Shown here: piece by piece, positions 41,665 through 50,225 of the stretch
Layout of the letters: the number at the start of each line of letters is the position of its first letter
How positions within the stretch are numbered: position 1 is the stretch's first letter
Origin: Streptomyces sp. NBC_01381
GTDB lineage: Bacteria; Actinomycetota; Actinomycetes; Streptomycetales; Streptomycetaceae
Assembly: GCF_026340305.1 (NCBI RefSeq)
Contig: NZ_JAPEPI010000002.1
Location: forward strand, 1,488,001 to 1,552,000
DNA: 64,000 nt
Direction of reading: 5' to 3'
Translations under genes and position numbers: made by a program
Notes under the pieces: model-generated
Told to the model about the DNA's origin: nothing
Database searches by the model: none
What the model saw: only the letters and a program-made list of their open reading frames with translations

Positions 41665-42045
41665 TTGAACAGCCACGACGTCACCGACGAACAGTGGGAG
41701 GGGCTCGCCCAGGTCGTACCGCTGCGCAGCCGCAACGAATGGCCGTCCTGGCCCGGCCACCGCGCGCTGCCCGACGCGGAGACCGAGACGCGAAGGCGCT
41801 TCGTCGTGATGCGGGTGAACGTCTTCGCGGACGCCCGTGAGGTCGCCGAGACGGTGATGTCCCAGATCCCGGTCCTGCTCGACCTGACCGGCGCCGAGAC
41901 GGAAGTCGCCAAGCGCGTCCTGGACTTCAGCAGCGGCGTGGTCCTCGGCCTCGGCTGCGGGATGCACCGGGTCGACAAGAACGTCTTCCTGCTCGCACCG
42001 CCCGGCACCGAGGTGCAGGGGCTCGTCGCGGCGGCCCAGTCGTAG
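41665..42045 (+). CDS. SepF-like cell division protein (paralogue)
   Basis: About 126 residues; the C-terminal ~80 form a SepF core (VVMRVNVFADAREVAETVMS, EVAKRVLDFSSGVVLGLGCG, KNVFLLAPP). SepF bundles and anchors FtsZ. This one stands outside the dcw cluster, lacks the long N-terminal membrane-binding helix and linker, and starts at a TTG after a G-rich SD; TTG 41620 would add 15 residues. It is likely one of the extra SepF paralogues of Streptomyces, with an accessory role. Confidence 0.85.
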   Translation: MNSHDVTDEQWEGLAQVVPLRSRNEWPSWPGHRALPDAETETRRRFVVMRVNVFADAREVAETVMSQIPVLLDLTGAETEVAKRVLDFSSGVVLGLGCGMHRVDKNVFLLAPPGTEVQGLVAAAQS

Positions 42046-42198
42046 GCACCACTGCGTACGCCGTGGCCATGGGGCATAGGCCAGGCGCATAGCCGCTCGG
42101 GGTCGGGCGGGAGGCCGCTCCGGCGGTAATCCCTCATTAGTAGGAAGGTCACCAGGGCGGAACGGTTCGGCGGACCCACCGCCGCCTACCGTCCGGAC

Positions 42199-43365
42199 AT
42201 GACTGTGCACCTCCCGGGGGCGGCCACCGGGCCACCGTCGGGCCCGGACCGGAGCTGCGTCACCGAACTCCGGCTCTCCGCCTTCGCCGCGCACCGCGGC
42301 GCCGTGCTGCCGCTCGGCCCGCTGACGTTCGTGGCCGGGCCGAGTGGCAGCGGGAAGTCCACCGCGCTCGCCGCGTACGAGGCCCTCGCGAGGCTCGCCG
42401 CGGGGGACGAACTCACCGAAGTCTTCGCCGATCCGGTGGCCTGTGTGCCCGACCGGGCGCGCGCCGACGGCCAGCGGCGGCGGGGCTTCCGCATCGGCTG
42501 CACGGTCGAGGGGCCCGTCGGGGCGGTGCGGCTCGACCTCGCCGTACAGGCCGAGCCCGAACTGCGCGTCGTAGGCGAGCGGCTGACCCGCGGCGGGCTC
42601 ACCCTGCTGGAGACGGCGCTGCGCGATCCCGGCCGGCGCGCGGTGCAGGCGGCCTGGCACACGGCGGGTCTCTCGCCGGTCACCCGCGGCCCGCTGCCGG
42701 ACGACCGGCTCGGCACCGCGCTGCTCCCGCTGCGGGTGGCGGGCAAGACGGACGGGCAGCGCCTGGTGCTCGCGGCGGCCGAGCAGGTGGTGGTCGCGCT
42801 GCGTTCGGTCTTCCCGTGCGCGCCGGCGCCGCGCCTCATGCGGCTGCCGGTGCCGCCCGGACTCGTCGGCGCGGGGCGCCTGTTGAGCAGCTGCGACAAC
42901 CTTGCCGAGGTGCTCCTGCGTACGCGCGAGGAGTGCGGCAACCGGCACGCGCGGCTGGTGGAGGTGGTGCGTGCCGGGTGCGCGGGGCCGGTCGCCGACG
43001 TCCTCTCGGAGGTGACGGAGGACGGGTCGGTGCGCGCGCTGATCGACCGGGGCGACGGATACCGCTCTCCCGTCGGACGGCTCGGGGACGGCGAGTTGAG
43101 GTATCTGGCGCTCGCCCTGGTGCTGCTCACCGGCCCCGGAGTGTTCGAGGTCGACCCGGTGGCCGAGGTGCCGTCGGCGTACCAGACCCTCACCGTGCTC
43201 GCCGACGGCTTCGACGACTGTCTCGACCTGCGGCAGCGGCGCGCGCTCGCCGAACTCGCGGCGCGCACCTGTGAACGCGGGCACATTCGCCTGGTCGCGG
43301 CGGTGAGTGACGCGTCGTGGGCCGCCGAGAAGGACGGGGCCTCGGTGGTAGACCTGGAGCCGTGA
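42199..43365 (+). CDS. AAA ATPase (SMC/RecF-like P-loop protein)
   Basis: 388 residues, Walker A GPSGSGKST near residues 49-57 in an ABC/SMC-type N-terminal strand (TELRLSAFAAHRGAVLPLGP). A C-terminal signature-like stretch (VGRLGDGELRYLALALVLLT, then EVD) suits Walker B of the OLD/RecF-like AAA_21 group. No transmembrane or nuclease domain is seen. The stop overlaps the MazG-like gene (GTGA). Function unknown; it may sense nucleic acid or nucleotides and act with the pyrophosphohydrolase. Confidence 0.82.
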   Translation: MTVHLPGAATGPPSGPDRSCVTELRLSAFAAHRGAVLPLGPLTFVAGPSGSGKSTALAAYEALARLAAGDELTEVFADPVACVPDRARADGQRRRGFRIGCTVEGPVGAVRLDLAVQAEPELRVVGERLTRGGLTLLETALRDPGRRAVQAAWHTAGLSPVTRGPLPDDRLGTALLPLRVAGKTDGQRLVLAAAEQVVVALRSVFPCAPAPRLMRLPVPPGLVGAGRLLSSCDNLAEVLLRTREECGNRHARLVEVVRAGCAGPVADVLSEVTEDGSVRALIDRGDGYRSPVGRLGDGELRYLALALVLLTGPGVFEVDPVAEVPSAYQTLTVLADGFDDCLDLRQRRALAELAARTCERGHIRLVAAVSDASWAAEKDGASVVDLEP

Positions 43366-43691
43366 CAGAACTTGATGTAGCGGGACTCCAGCGCAGACTG
43401 GCCCAGTTCGCGGCGGCGCGGCACTGGCAGCCCTTCCATACGCCCAAGAACCTGGCCGCGGCGCTCAGCGTCGAGGCGTCCGAACTGGTCGAGATCTTCC
43501 AGTGGTTGACGCCCGACGAGTCGGCGCGGGTGATGGACGACCCGGACACGGCACACCGGGTGACGGACGAGGTCGCCGACGTGCTCGCCTATCTGCTGCA
43601 GTTCTGCGAGGTGTTGGGCATCGACGCGCTGGCGGCCCTTGACGCGAAGATCGACCGGAATGAGCAGCGGTTCCCCGCGAAGGGCGCCTAG
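43362..43691 (+). CDS. MazG-like nucleotide pyrophosphohydrolase
   Basis: 109 residues of the compact all-alpha NTP-PPase (RS21-C6/dCTPase-like) family: TPKNLAAALSVEASELVEIF supplies ExxE, and VTDEVADVLAYLLQFCE supplies the ExxD metal site. It hydrolyses a (d)NTP to NMP and pyrophosphate, a house-cleaning reaction. GTG 43362 overlaps the ATPase stop, so the two are coupled. Confidence 0.9.
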   Translation: MTELDVAGLQRRLAQFAAARHWQPFHTPKNLAAALSVEASELVEIFQWLTPDESARVMDDPDTAHRVTDEVADVLAYLLQFCEVLGIDALAALDAKIDRNEQRFPAKGA

Positions 43692-43736
43692 GACACCTAA
43701 GGACGTATAGATCCGTCACTCTCCGGAGTGGACGCG

Positions 43737-43763
43737 TTGTCCACAGTCGATAACTTGTCCACA
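43737..43763. promoter_or_regulatory. Two perfect DnaA boxes
   Basis: TTGTCCACA occurs at 43737-43745 and again at 43755-43763, same orientation, 18 bp apart. This is the preferred Streptomyces DnaA box. They lie in the intergenic region before the DUF6099 gene with AT-richer sequence (GATAAC, GATTTCC) around them. No dnaA, dnaN or gyrase gene is near, so this is not oriC; DnaA-regulated transcription or a DnaA titration/regulation site is more likely. Confidence 0.75.
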
Positions 43764-43872
43764 GATTTCCGAGTTGCTCTGGCTTTTCATTCCGATGACA
43801 GTCACTCTAGGTAGTGGTCAGGGGAGTTCGGGCGACGTGCGGCGAGTGCGCGCGGGATAGATGGGGGTGCGC

Positions 43873-44355
43873 ATGGAGGCGATGCGGCTCATCGAGGCGA
43901 GCAGGCACGCCCTGGCGCAGAGCCAGGAACCGCCGGACATCGTGGCGGAGGTGTGGCAGTCGCAGGCCCTGGCACAGGCGATCGGCAGCCGGCTCGCGGT
44001 CGCGGGGCCGCCGGAGTTGCGGGGTGAGGCGCTCGGTCTGAGCGAGCTCGGCGGCAGGGGCTGCGGGGTCCTCGACGCGCCGTCGCTCGGGAGCGAGGGG
44101 ATACGGGCGGCGCGGCTGACGGGCATCGGCGACGCACAGCAGGTTCTGCACGGACTCGACGAGCTGCTCGGCGAGGTGGGCATCGCCCTCGTCGGCGTCG
44201 CGATGGGCGCGGACGACGAGGGGGTGTACTGGCAGTGCATGGAAGCCATCGACGCCGCCGACGAGTCGAGGGACCGGGTGCTCGAGATGCTGCGCAGGCT
44301 GGCGGTGCGCGAACAGAGCCTGCCCGAGCCCGACTCGGCGGCGGGGTCGTCATGA
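43873..44355 (+). CDS. DUF6099 family protein
   Basis: About 160 residues, mainly helical and soluble: MRLIEASRHALAQSQEPPDI and VYWQCMEAIDAADESRDRVL. It matches a Streptomyces-restricted family of unknown function (DUF6099). ATG 43873 (MEAMRL) has a GGGGGTG SD and fits the family start; ATG 43861 adds four residues. The paired DnaA boxes lie in its upstream region, so its expression may respond to DnaA. Confidence 0.75.
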   Translation: MEAMRLIEASRHALAQSQEPPDIVAEVWQSQALAQAIGSRLAVAGPPELRGEALGLSELGGRGCGVLDAPSLGSEGIRAARLTGIGDAQQVLHGLDELLGEVGIALVGVAMGADDEGVYWQCMEAIDAADESRDRVLEMLRRLAVREQSLPEPDSAAGSS

Positions 44356-44366
44356 CCCGGGATGCG

Positions 44367-44585
44367 TCACACGGGGCGGGGGTCTTCGCCGGCCGGTGGG
44401 TTGGTGCCAGGCATGGCCCCGGTCGACGTGGACTGCTGGAGGTCGGCGTCGAGCTGGGTCAGATCGGCGTTGAGCGCTGCCATCAGCTCCTCCATCTGCT
44501 GCAGCAGGCCCTTGGGTGCGCCCTGCTGCTCGGGCACGGACGGTTCGCGCGCGGCCTCCTGCTCGGGTACGGCTTCGTGGGACAT
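44367..44585 (-). CDS. Small acidic helical protein, unknown
   Basis: 72 residues, preceded by a near-perfect GAGGAGG SD. The middle (LLQQMEELMAALNADLTQLD) is an amphipathic helix or coiled coil between Pro/Glu-rich ends. No family recognised. Convergent with the DUF6099 gene. Confidence 0.6.
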   Translation of the reverse strand: MSHEAVPEQEAAREPSVPEQQGAPKGLLQQMEELMAALNADLTQLDADLQQSTSTGAMPGTNPPAGEDPRPV

Positions 44586-44936
44586 GACGGCCTCCTCGGC
44601 CCTCGCCCCTCCTGTGTGGAAGGGCAGTTGGTGCGGGCGACGCGCCGGCAGCGACCGCCGGTGCGGGTGCCGGGCGGTCCGGCTCCGCCCGAGCCAACGA
44701 TCACTGGCGGCGGCGGGTCACTGGGGAGGGCGTGGGGCGGATTCCGGGTTGACGGATTTTCACCCGGCCGGGGCGGGGAGGACCGGCGGGACCGGTGGAG
44801 TTGACGGGCGTTCGAGCGGGCCTGGGTCTGTGCCTGTGCCTGTGCGGTCCAGGCCCGCCGGTGAACGCCGTGAGCACCACGCGGTCCTGCGGTCCCGTGG
44901 TCCGTGGTCCCGCAGGCCGCTCGGCACCAGATGCGG
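44586..44936. other. Intergenic region with short repeats
   Basis: No convincing gene in 350 bases. It contains simple GTGCCT/GGTCC short repeats (about 44823-44910). The promoter of the small minus-strand gene should lie near 44600-44650. Confidence 0.5.
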
Positions 44937-45860
44937 TCAGCCCAGCTGCGGCATGACCTGCGAGGAGATCAGCTCCAGGTGGTCCAGGTCGTCGAGGTCG
45001 AGGATCTGCAGATACATCCGCTGCGAGCCGACGGCAGCGTAGGCGGAGATCTTCTCGACGACCTCCGCGGGAGACCCGGCGAGCCCGTTCGCCTTCAGGT
45101 CCTCCACCTCGCGGCCGATGGCGGCGGCGCGGCGCCTCACCTCCGCGTCCGTCTTGCCGACGCAGGCCACCAGAGCGTTGGAGTAAGTGAGGTCGTCGGC
45201 CTTGCGGCCGTGCTCATCGGCGGCTGCGCGCACCCGCTTGAACTGCTGCTCGGTATCGGCCAGAGAGGCAAAGGGAATGTTGAACTCAGTCGCGTACCGC
45301 GCCGCGAGGGCGGGCGTCCGCTTGGCGCCGTGGCCGCCGATGAGGACGGGCACCTTCGACTGCGCGGGCTTGGGAAGGGCGGGGGAATCGGAGAGTTGGT
45401 AGTACGTACCGTCGAAGGAGAACCGGTCGCCGGCCGGTGTCTCCCACAGGCCCGTCACAATGGCGAGTTGCTCCTCGAGGCGCCCGAACTTCTCCTTCGG
45501 GAAGGGGATTCCGTAGGCGGTGTGCTCCGCCTCGTACCACCCCGAGCCGAGGCCCAGTTCGATGCGGCCGCCGGACATCTGGTCGACCTGCGCGACCTGG
45601 ATCGCGAGGACGCCGGGCAGTCGGAAGGTGCCCGCGGTCATCAGCGTGCCGAGCCGGATCCGCCGGGTCTCGCGGGCGAGTCCGGCGAGGGTGATCCAGG
45701 CGTCCGTGGGGCCGGGCAGGCCGTCGGAGGAGCCCATGACGAGATAGTGGTCGGAGCGGAAGAAGGCGCTGTAGCCGAGGTCCTCGGTGGCCTTGGCGAC
45801 GCGGAGCAGCGTCTCGTAGGTCGCACCCTGCTGCGGTTCGGTGAAGATTCGAAGGTCCAT
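44937..45860 (-). CDS. LLM-class F420-dependent oxidoreductase
   Basis: 307 residues of the luciferase-like monooxygenase TIM-barrel family: N-terminal DLRIFTEPQQGATYETLLRV, FFRSDHYLVMG, LGTLMTAGTFRLPGVLAIQV, RIELGLGSGWYEAEHTAYGI and PVLIGGHGAKRT. These residues fit the coenzyme F420 rather than FMN subgroup of actinobacteria. Substrate unknown. It is transcribed alone, 115 bp beyond the pnkp stop. Confidence 0.9.
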   Translation of the reverse strand: MDLRIFTEPQQGATYETLLRVAKATEDLGYSAFFRSDHYLVMGSSDGLPGPTDAWITLAGLARETRRIRLGTLMTAGTFRLPGVLAIQVAQVDQMSGGRIELGLGSGWYEAEHTAYGIPFPKEKFGRLEEQLAIVTGLWETPAGDRFSFDGTYYQLSDSPALPKPAQSKVPVLIGGHGAKRTPALAARYATEFNIPFASLADTEQQFKRVRAAADEHGRKADDLTYSNALVACVGKTDAEVRRRAAAIGREVEDLKANGLAGSPAEVVEKISAYAAVGSQRMYLQILDLDDLDHLELISSQVMPQLG

Positions 45861-45975
45861 ACAGCCATCTTGCCCGGATAAGGGATCCGGTTTCTGTCTT
45901 GGACCATCCGTGTTGCCGCCGCCGGCAGCGGCACGGTAAGTGCCACTGCCGACGGCTCTGTTGGCGGGCGGAGCC

Positions 45976-48543
45976 TCACAGCCTCGGGTCGACCGGCTCC
46001 GACTCCAGGGCCAGGACGGCGAAGACCGCCTCGTGGACGCGCCAGAGCGGCTCCCCGTCGGCGAGCCGGTCCAGGGCCTCCAGGCCGAGGGCGTACTCGC
46101 GCAGGGCGAGCGAGCGCTTGTGGTTCAGGAAGCGCTGCCGCAGCCGGTCCAGGTTGTCCGGGCGCGTGTACTCGGGACCGTAGATGATCCGCAGGTACTC
46201 GCGGCCGCGCACCTTGATGCCGGGCTGGGCGAGCCGGCCCTTTCCGTCGCGCACGAGCGCCTGGAGCGGCTTGACGACCATGCCTTCGCCGCCGCGGCTT
46301 GTCATCTCCAGCCACCAGTCGATGCCGGAGCGGACCGATGCCTCGTCGCCGGTGTCGACGACGAGACGGCGGGTGGTCTGGAGGAGACCGGTCGGGTCGT
46401 GTTCGACGAGGCGGTCGAGCCAGGCGAGCTGTTCGTCGTGCGGTATCGCCGCCAGGGAGCGGCCCTGGGCGGCGAGGATCTGGAACGGCGCGATGCGTAC
46501 GCCGTCCAGGCCGTCCGTCGGCCAGCAGTAGCGGCGGTAGGCCTCGGTGAACGCGGCCGCGTCGGTGGCCCGTTCGTACTGCTTGGCGATCAGGTCTCCG
46601 ACGTCGATGCCGCGGGCGGCGGTCGCCTCCAGGGCGGCGATGGCGCCGGGGAAGACGGCTCGGGACGCGGCGCCCACGGCGGCGTACTGCTTGCGCAGCA
46701 GGCCGGATGCCTTGAGGGACCAGGGCATCAGTTCGGCGTCGAGCAGCAGCCAGTCGGTGTCGAGTTCCTGCCAGAGCCCGGCCTCGGTGACGGCGGCGCG
46801 CAGTCGGCCGAGGATCTCCTCGGTGACGGTTGCATCGTCGAAGAAGGGGCGTCCGGTGCGGGTGTGGAGCGCGCCGGTCGGGCCTTCGGCGCCGAAGCGT
46901 TCGCGCGCCACGTCCGCGTCGCGGCAGACCAGGGCGACCGCTCGCGAGCCCATGTGCTTCTCCTCGCACACGACCTTCGCGACACCGTCCGCCTTGTACT
47001 GGGCGAAGGCCTCGGCCGGGTGCTCCAGGTAGCCCTCCACCTGGGAGGTCGCGGTCGGGGCCATGGTGGGCGGGAGGTAGGCGAGCAGCCGGGGGTCCAC
47101 CGCGAAGCGGCTCATGACCTCCAGGGCCGCCGCGGCGTTCTCCTCGCGCACGGCGACGCGGCCGGAGTGCCGGGTCTCCACGGTCCGGCGGCCGCTGACG
47201 TCCGCGAGGTCGAGCGGCCGGCCTTCGTGGCCGCCGGGTGCCTCGGTGGCCAGGGGTCGGGTGGGCTCGTACCAGACCTGCTCGGCGGGTACGTCGACGA
47301 GTTCACGCTCGGGCCAGCGCAGCGCGGTCATCCTGCCGCCGAAGACGGCGCCGGTGTCCAGGCAGATGGTGTTGTTGATCCAGCTGGTGTTCGGCACGGG
47401 AGTGTGGCCGTAGACGACCGTCGCCCGGCCCCGGTACTCCTCGGCCCACGGATAGCGCACGGGCAGGCCGAACTCGTCGGTCTCGCCGGTGGTGTCCCCG
47501 TACAGGGCGTGCGAGCGGACCCGGCCCGAGGTGCGGCCGTGGTACTTCTCGGGCAGGCCGGCGTGGCAGACGACGAGCTTGCCGCCGTCGAGGACGTAGT
47601 GGCTGACGAGTCCGTCGATGAACTCCCGCACCCGCTCCCGGAATTCCGGGTCCTTGGCGTCCTCCTTCTCCAACTGCTCGATGGTCTCGGCGAGGCCGTG
47701 GGTGTGCTGGACGTTGCGGCCCTTGAGGTAGCGGCCGAGCTTGTTCTCGTGGTTGCCGGGCACGCACAGGGCGTTGCCGGCGGCGACCATCGCCATGACG
47801 CGGCGCAGTACGCCGGGGCTGTCGGGGCCGCGGTCGACGAGGTCGCCGACGAAGACGGCCGTGCGGCCTTCGGGGTGCGCCCCGTCGACGTATCCCAGCT
47901 TGGTGAGCAGGGTCTCCAGCTCGGAGCGGCAGCCGTGGATGTCGCCGATGATGTCGAAGGGCCCTGTGAGGTGGGTGAGGTCGTTGTAGCGCTTCTCCAG
48001 GACGACTTCGGCGTTCTCCACCTCCGCCGCGCTGCGCAGCACGTGCACCTTGCGGAAGCCCTCGCGCTCCAGGCCGCGCAGCGAACGGCGCAGCTCGCGG
48101 CGGTGGCGCGCGATGACGTGGCGGGGCATGCCGGCCCGGTCGGGGCGCGTCGCGTTGCGCTCGGCGCAGACCTCCTCGGGCAGGTCGAGGACGACCGCGA
48201 TGGGCAGCACGTCGTACTGGCGGGCCAGCTGGACGAGCTGCTTGCGGCTCTCGGCCTGCACATTGGTCGCGTCCACGACGGTGAGGCGTCCGGCGGCGAG
48301 CCGCTTCCCGGCGATGTAGTGGAGCACGTCGAAGGCGTCCCGGCTCGCGCTCTGGTCGTTCTCGTCGTCGGCGACGAGCCCGCGGCAGAAGTCCGAGGAG
48401 ATCACCTCGGTCGCCTTGAACTGCCGGTGCGCGAACGTGGACTTGCCGGAGCCGGTGGCGCCGACGAGGACCACGAGGGAGAGGTCGGTCACCGGGAGAG
48501 TGCGCTTCTTGCCGGCACCCGTGGGGGTTTCGGTACTGGTCAT
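45976..48543 (-). CDS. pnkp: Bacterial polynucleotide kinase-phosphatase (RNA repair, Pnkp)
   Basis: 855 residues with three catalytic modules in order. Kinase: P-loop GATGSGKST at 28-36. Binuclear metallophosphatase: FDIIGDIHGCRSELE, GDLVDRGPDSPGV, VPGNHENK. C-terminal adenylyltransferase/ligase: nucleotidyl-lysine motif EEKHMGSRAV, then VVKPLQALVR. It heals broken RNA ends (5'-OH phosphorylation, 2',3'-phosphate removal) and adenylates itself for ligation, which needs Hen1 as partner. The ATG overlaps the hen1 stop (ATGA), confirming the operon. Confidence 0.95.
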   Translation of the reverse strand: MTSTETPTGAGKKRTLPVTDLSLVVLVGATGSGKSTFAHRQFKATEVISSDFCRGLVADDENDQSASRDAFDVLHYIAGKRLAAGRLTVVDATNVQAESRKQLVQLARQYDVLPIAVVLDLPEEVCAERNATRPDRAGMPRHVIARHRRELRRSLRGLEREGFRKVHVLRSAAEVENAEVVLEKRYNDLTHLTGPFDIIGDIHGCRSELETLLTKLGYVDGAHPEGRTAVFVGDLVDRGPDSPGVLRRVMAMVAAGNALCVPGNHENKLGRYLKGRNVQHTHGLAETIEQLEKEDAKDPEFRERVREFIDGLVSHYVLDGGKLVVCHAGLPEKYHGRTSGRVRSHALYGDTTGETDEFGLPVRYPWAEEYRGRATVVYGHTPVPNTSWINNTICLDTGAVFGGRMTALRWPERELVDVPAEQVWYEPTRPLATEAPGGHEGRPLDLADVSGRRTVETRHSGRVAVREENAAAALEVMSRFAVDPRLLAYLPPTMAPTATSQVEGYLEHPAEAFAQYKADGVAKVVCEEKHMGSRAVALVCRDADVARERFGAEGPTGALHTRTGRPFFDDATVTEEILGRLRAAVTEAGLWQELDTDWLLLDAELMPWSLKASGLLRKQYAAVGAASRAVFPGAIAALEATAARGIDVGDLIAKQYERATDAAAFTEAYRRYCWPTDGLDGVRIAPFQILAAQGRSLAAIPHDEQLAWLDRLVEHDPTGLLQTTRRLVVDTGDEASVRSGIDWWLEMTSRGGEGMVVKPLQALVRDGKGRLAQPGIKVRGREYLRIIYGPEYTRPDNLDRLRQRFLNHKRSLALREYALGLEALDRLADGEPLWRVHEAVFAVLALESEPVDPRL

Positions 48544-50039
48544 GCGGCCTTCGCCTCCTTCGCGCTCGGCTTGTTGTCGTCGGCCGTCTTGCCGTCGTCG
48601 GCGATCATCGTGAACACGGCCATCTGGGTCGGCGGCCCCACCTCGGGGTCGTCGGGCCCGACGGGCACGAACTCCACGTCGTAGCCGTGCCGTCCGGCGA
48701 CTTCACCGGCCCAACTCCGGAACTCCTCGCGCGTCCACTCGAAGCGGTGGTCGCCGTGGCGGACATGCCCGGCGGGGAGCGTCTCCCAGCGGACGTTGTA
48801 CTCGACGTTGGGCGTCGTCACGAGCACGGTCCGGGGCCTTGCAGAACCGAACACCGCGTACTCCAGGGCGGGGAGGCGAGGCAGGTCGAGGTGCTCGATG
48901 ACCTCGCTCAGGACGGCGGCGTCGTACCCCTTGAGCCGCTTGTCGGTGTAGGCGAGCGAGCCCTGCATCAGCCGCACGCGGTCCGCCTGGCGCTCACCCA
49001 TCCGCTCGATGCGCAGCCGGCGCGCGGCGACGGTCAGCGCCCGCACGGAGACGTCGACGCCGACGATCTCGGTGAACCGCACGTCCTTCAGGAGCTCGTG
49101 CACCAACTGCCCCTGCCCGCAGCCGAGATCGAGCACCCGGCCCGCCCCGGCGGCGCGCAGCGCCTCGACGATCGCGGTGCGCCGCTGGACCGCGAGCGGC
49201 ACCGGCTTCTCCTCGGTGTCCGTCGTCTCGTCGACCGCGTTGTCGATCTCCTCGACCTCGCTGTCGTCGGCCTCCGCGAGCCGCACCAGCTCAAGGGCCT
49301 CCATCGCCTGCCGGGTCAGACCCCAGCGGCGTGACAGATAGCGGCTGGTGATCAGCTTCTGTTCGGGGTGCTCGGCCAGCCAGCCCTCGCCCGCCCGCAG
49401 CAGCTTGTCGACCTCGTCGGGCGCGACCCAGTAGTGCTTGGCGTCGTCGAGGACGGGCAGCAGCACATACAGCTGCCGCAGCGCGTCGGCGAGCCGCAAC
49501 TCGCCCTCCAGGACAAGGCGTACGTAACGCGAGTCGCCCCACTCGGGGAACTGCTCGTCGAGGGCGACCGGTTCGGCGCTCACGCTGTCCCAGCCAAGCG
49601 GCCCGAACAGCTTGTGCACCAGATCGGCGCCGCCGCGCGCGGGCAGCGCGGGCACCTCGATGCGCAGCGGCATCGGGGTCGCGGCCCGTTCGGGACGGGC
49701 GTTGCACACGCCGCGCAGCGCGCTCTTGAAGACCGTGCTCATCGCGACGGAGAGCAGCGAGGACGCGGCGTACGGGCGGTCGTTGACGTACTGCGCGAGT
49801 GCCGCGTCGGCCGCACCGCCGCGCCCCTTGCCCTTGCCCCGGCGCACGAGCGCCACGGGGTCCACCTCAAGCAGCAGCGCCGCGGTGCAGCGCTCGGCGG
49901 TCGCCTCGGGGTAGAGGACGTGCGCCGTGCCGTGCGAGGTGGAGAAGCGCTGCGCGTTGTCGGGATGCTTGTGCAGCAGGAACCCGAGGTCGGTCGCGGG
50001 GCGTTCAGGGCTGCCGGTGGTACTGATCGTCAGGAACAC
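48540..50039 (-). CDS. hen1: 3' terminal RNA ribose 2'-O-methyltransferase Hen1
   Basis: 499 residues, GTG start. The N-terminal half is the bacterial Hen1 N-domain (MFLTISTTGSPERPATDLGF, LLHKHPDNAQRF), which activates the Pnkp ligase. A variable acidic linker is followed by the Rossmann methyltransferase (VLDLGCGQGQLVHELL) with the metal-binding E/E/H/H set (SEVIEHLDLPRL, GDHRFEWTREEF). It methylates the 2'-OH at the break so that repaired tRNA resists the same ribotoxin cut. First gene of the repair operon. Confidence 0.95.
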   Translation of the reverse strand: MFLTISTTGSPERPATDLGFLLHKHPDNAQRFSTSHGTAHVLYPEATAERCTAALLLEVDPVALVRRGKGKGRGGAADAALAQYVNDRPYAASSLLSVAMSTVFKSALRGVCNARPERAATPMPLRIEVPALPARGGADLVHKLFGPLGWDSVSAEPVALDEQFPEWGDSRYVRLVLEGELRLADALRQLYVLLPVLDDAKHYWVAPDEVDKLLRAGEGWLAEHPEQKLITSRYLSRRWGLTRQAMEALELVRLAEADDSEVEEIDNAVDETTDTEEKPVPLAVQRRTAIVEALRAAGAGRVLDLGCGQGQLVHELLKDVRFTEIVGVDVSVRALTVAARRLRIERMGERQADRVRLMQGSLAYTDKRLKGYDAAVLSEVIEHLDLPRLPALEYAVFGSARPRTVLVTTPNVEYNVRWETLPAGHVRHGDHRFEWTREEFRSWAGEVAGRHGYDVEFVPVGPDDPEVGPPTQMAVFTMIADDGKTADDNKPSAKEAKAA

Positions 50040-50225
50040 GGTGGGTAGACCTCAAAACGGGATCTGAGCTGGGGATACTCCAGCGCGACGCCGTCGCTCC
50101 GGCGCGCCTCTACAACGTACGCGAACACCGGAGGCGTACTCAGGGATTTTTGCTCCGCCGCCCTGGATCACCTGTCGATGCGGTCGACGCCGCCGGCCTT
50201 GCTGCGGCGCGGGGCGGTCTTGAAG

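Noticed and set aside
43700..43800. Possible chromosomal origin because of DnaA boxes
   Set aside because: Only two boxes, and no dnaA, dnaN or other origin genes; Streptomyces oriC carries many more boxes.
44235..45042. Plus-strand frames spanning 44.2-45.0 kb
   Set aside because: They overlap the small minus-strand gene and the F420 oxidoreductase, and their translations are Arg/Ser/Gly-rich without motifs.
45940..48684. 914-codon open frame on the plus strand
   Set aside because: It is antisense to pnkp. The open frame follows from the high-GC third positions of the real gene; the translation is low-complexity Gly/Ala/Val/Asp without domains.
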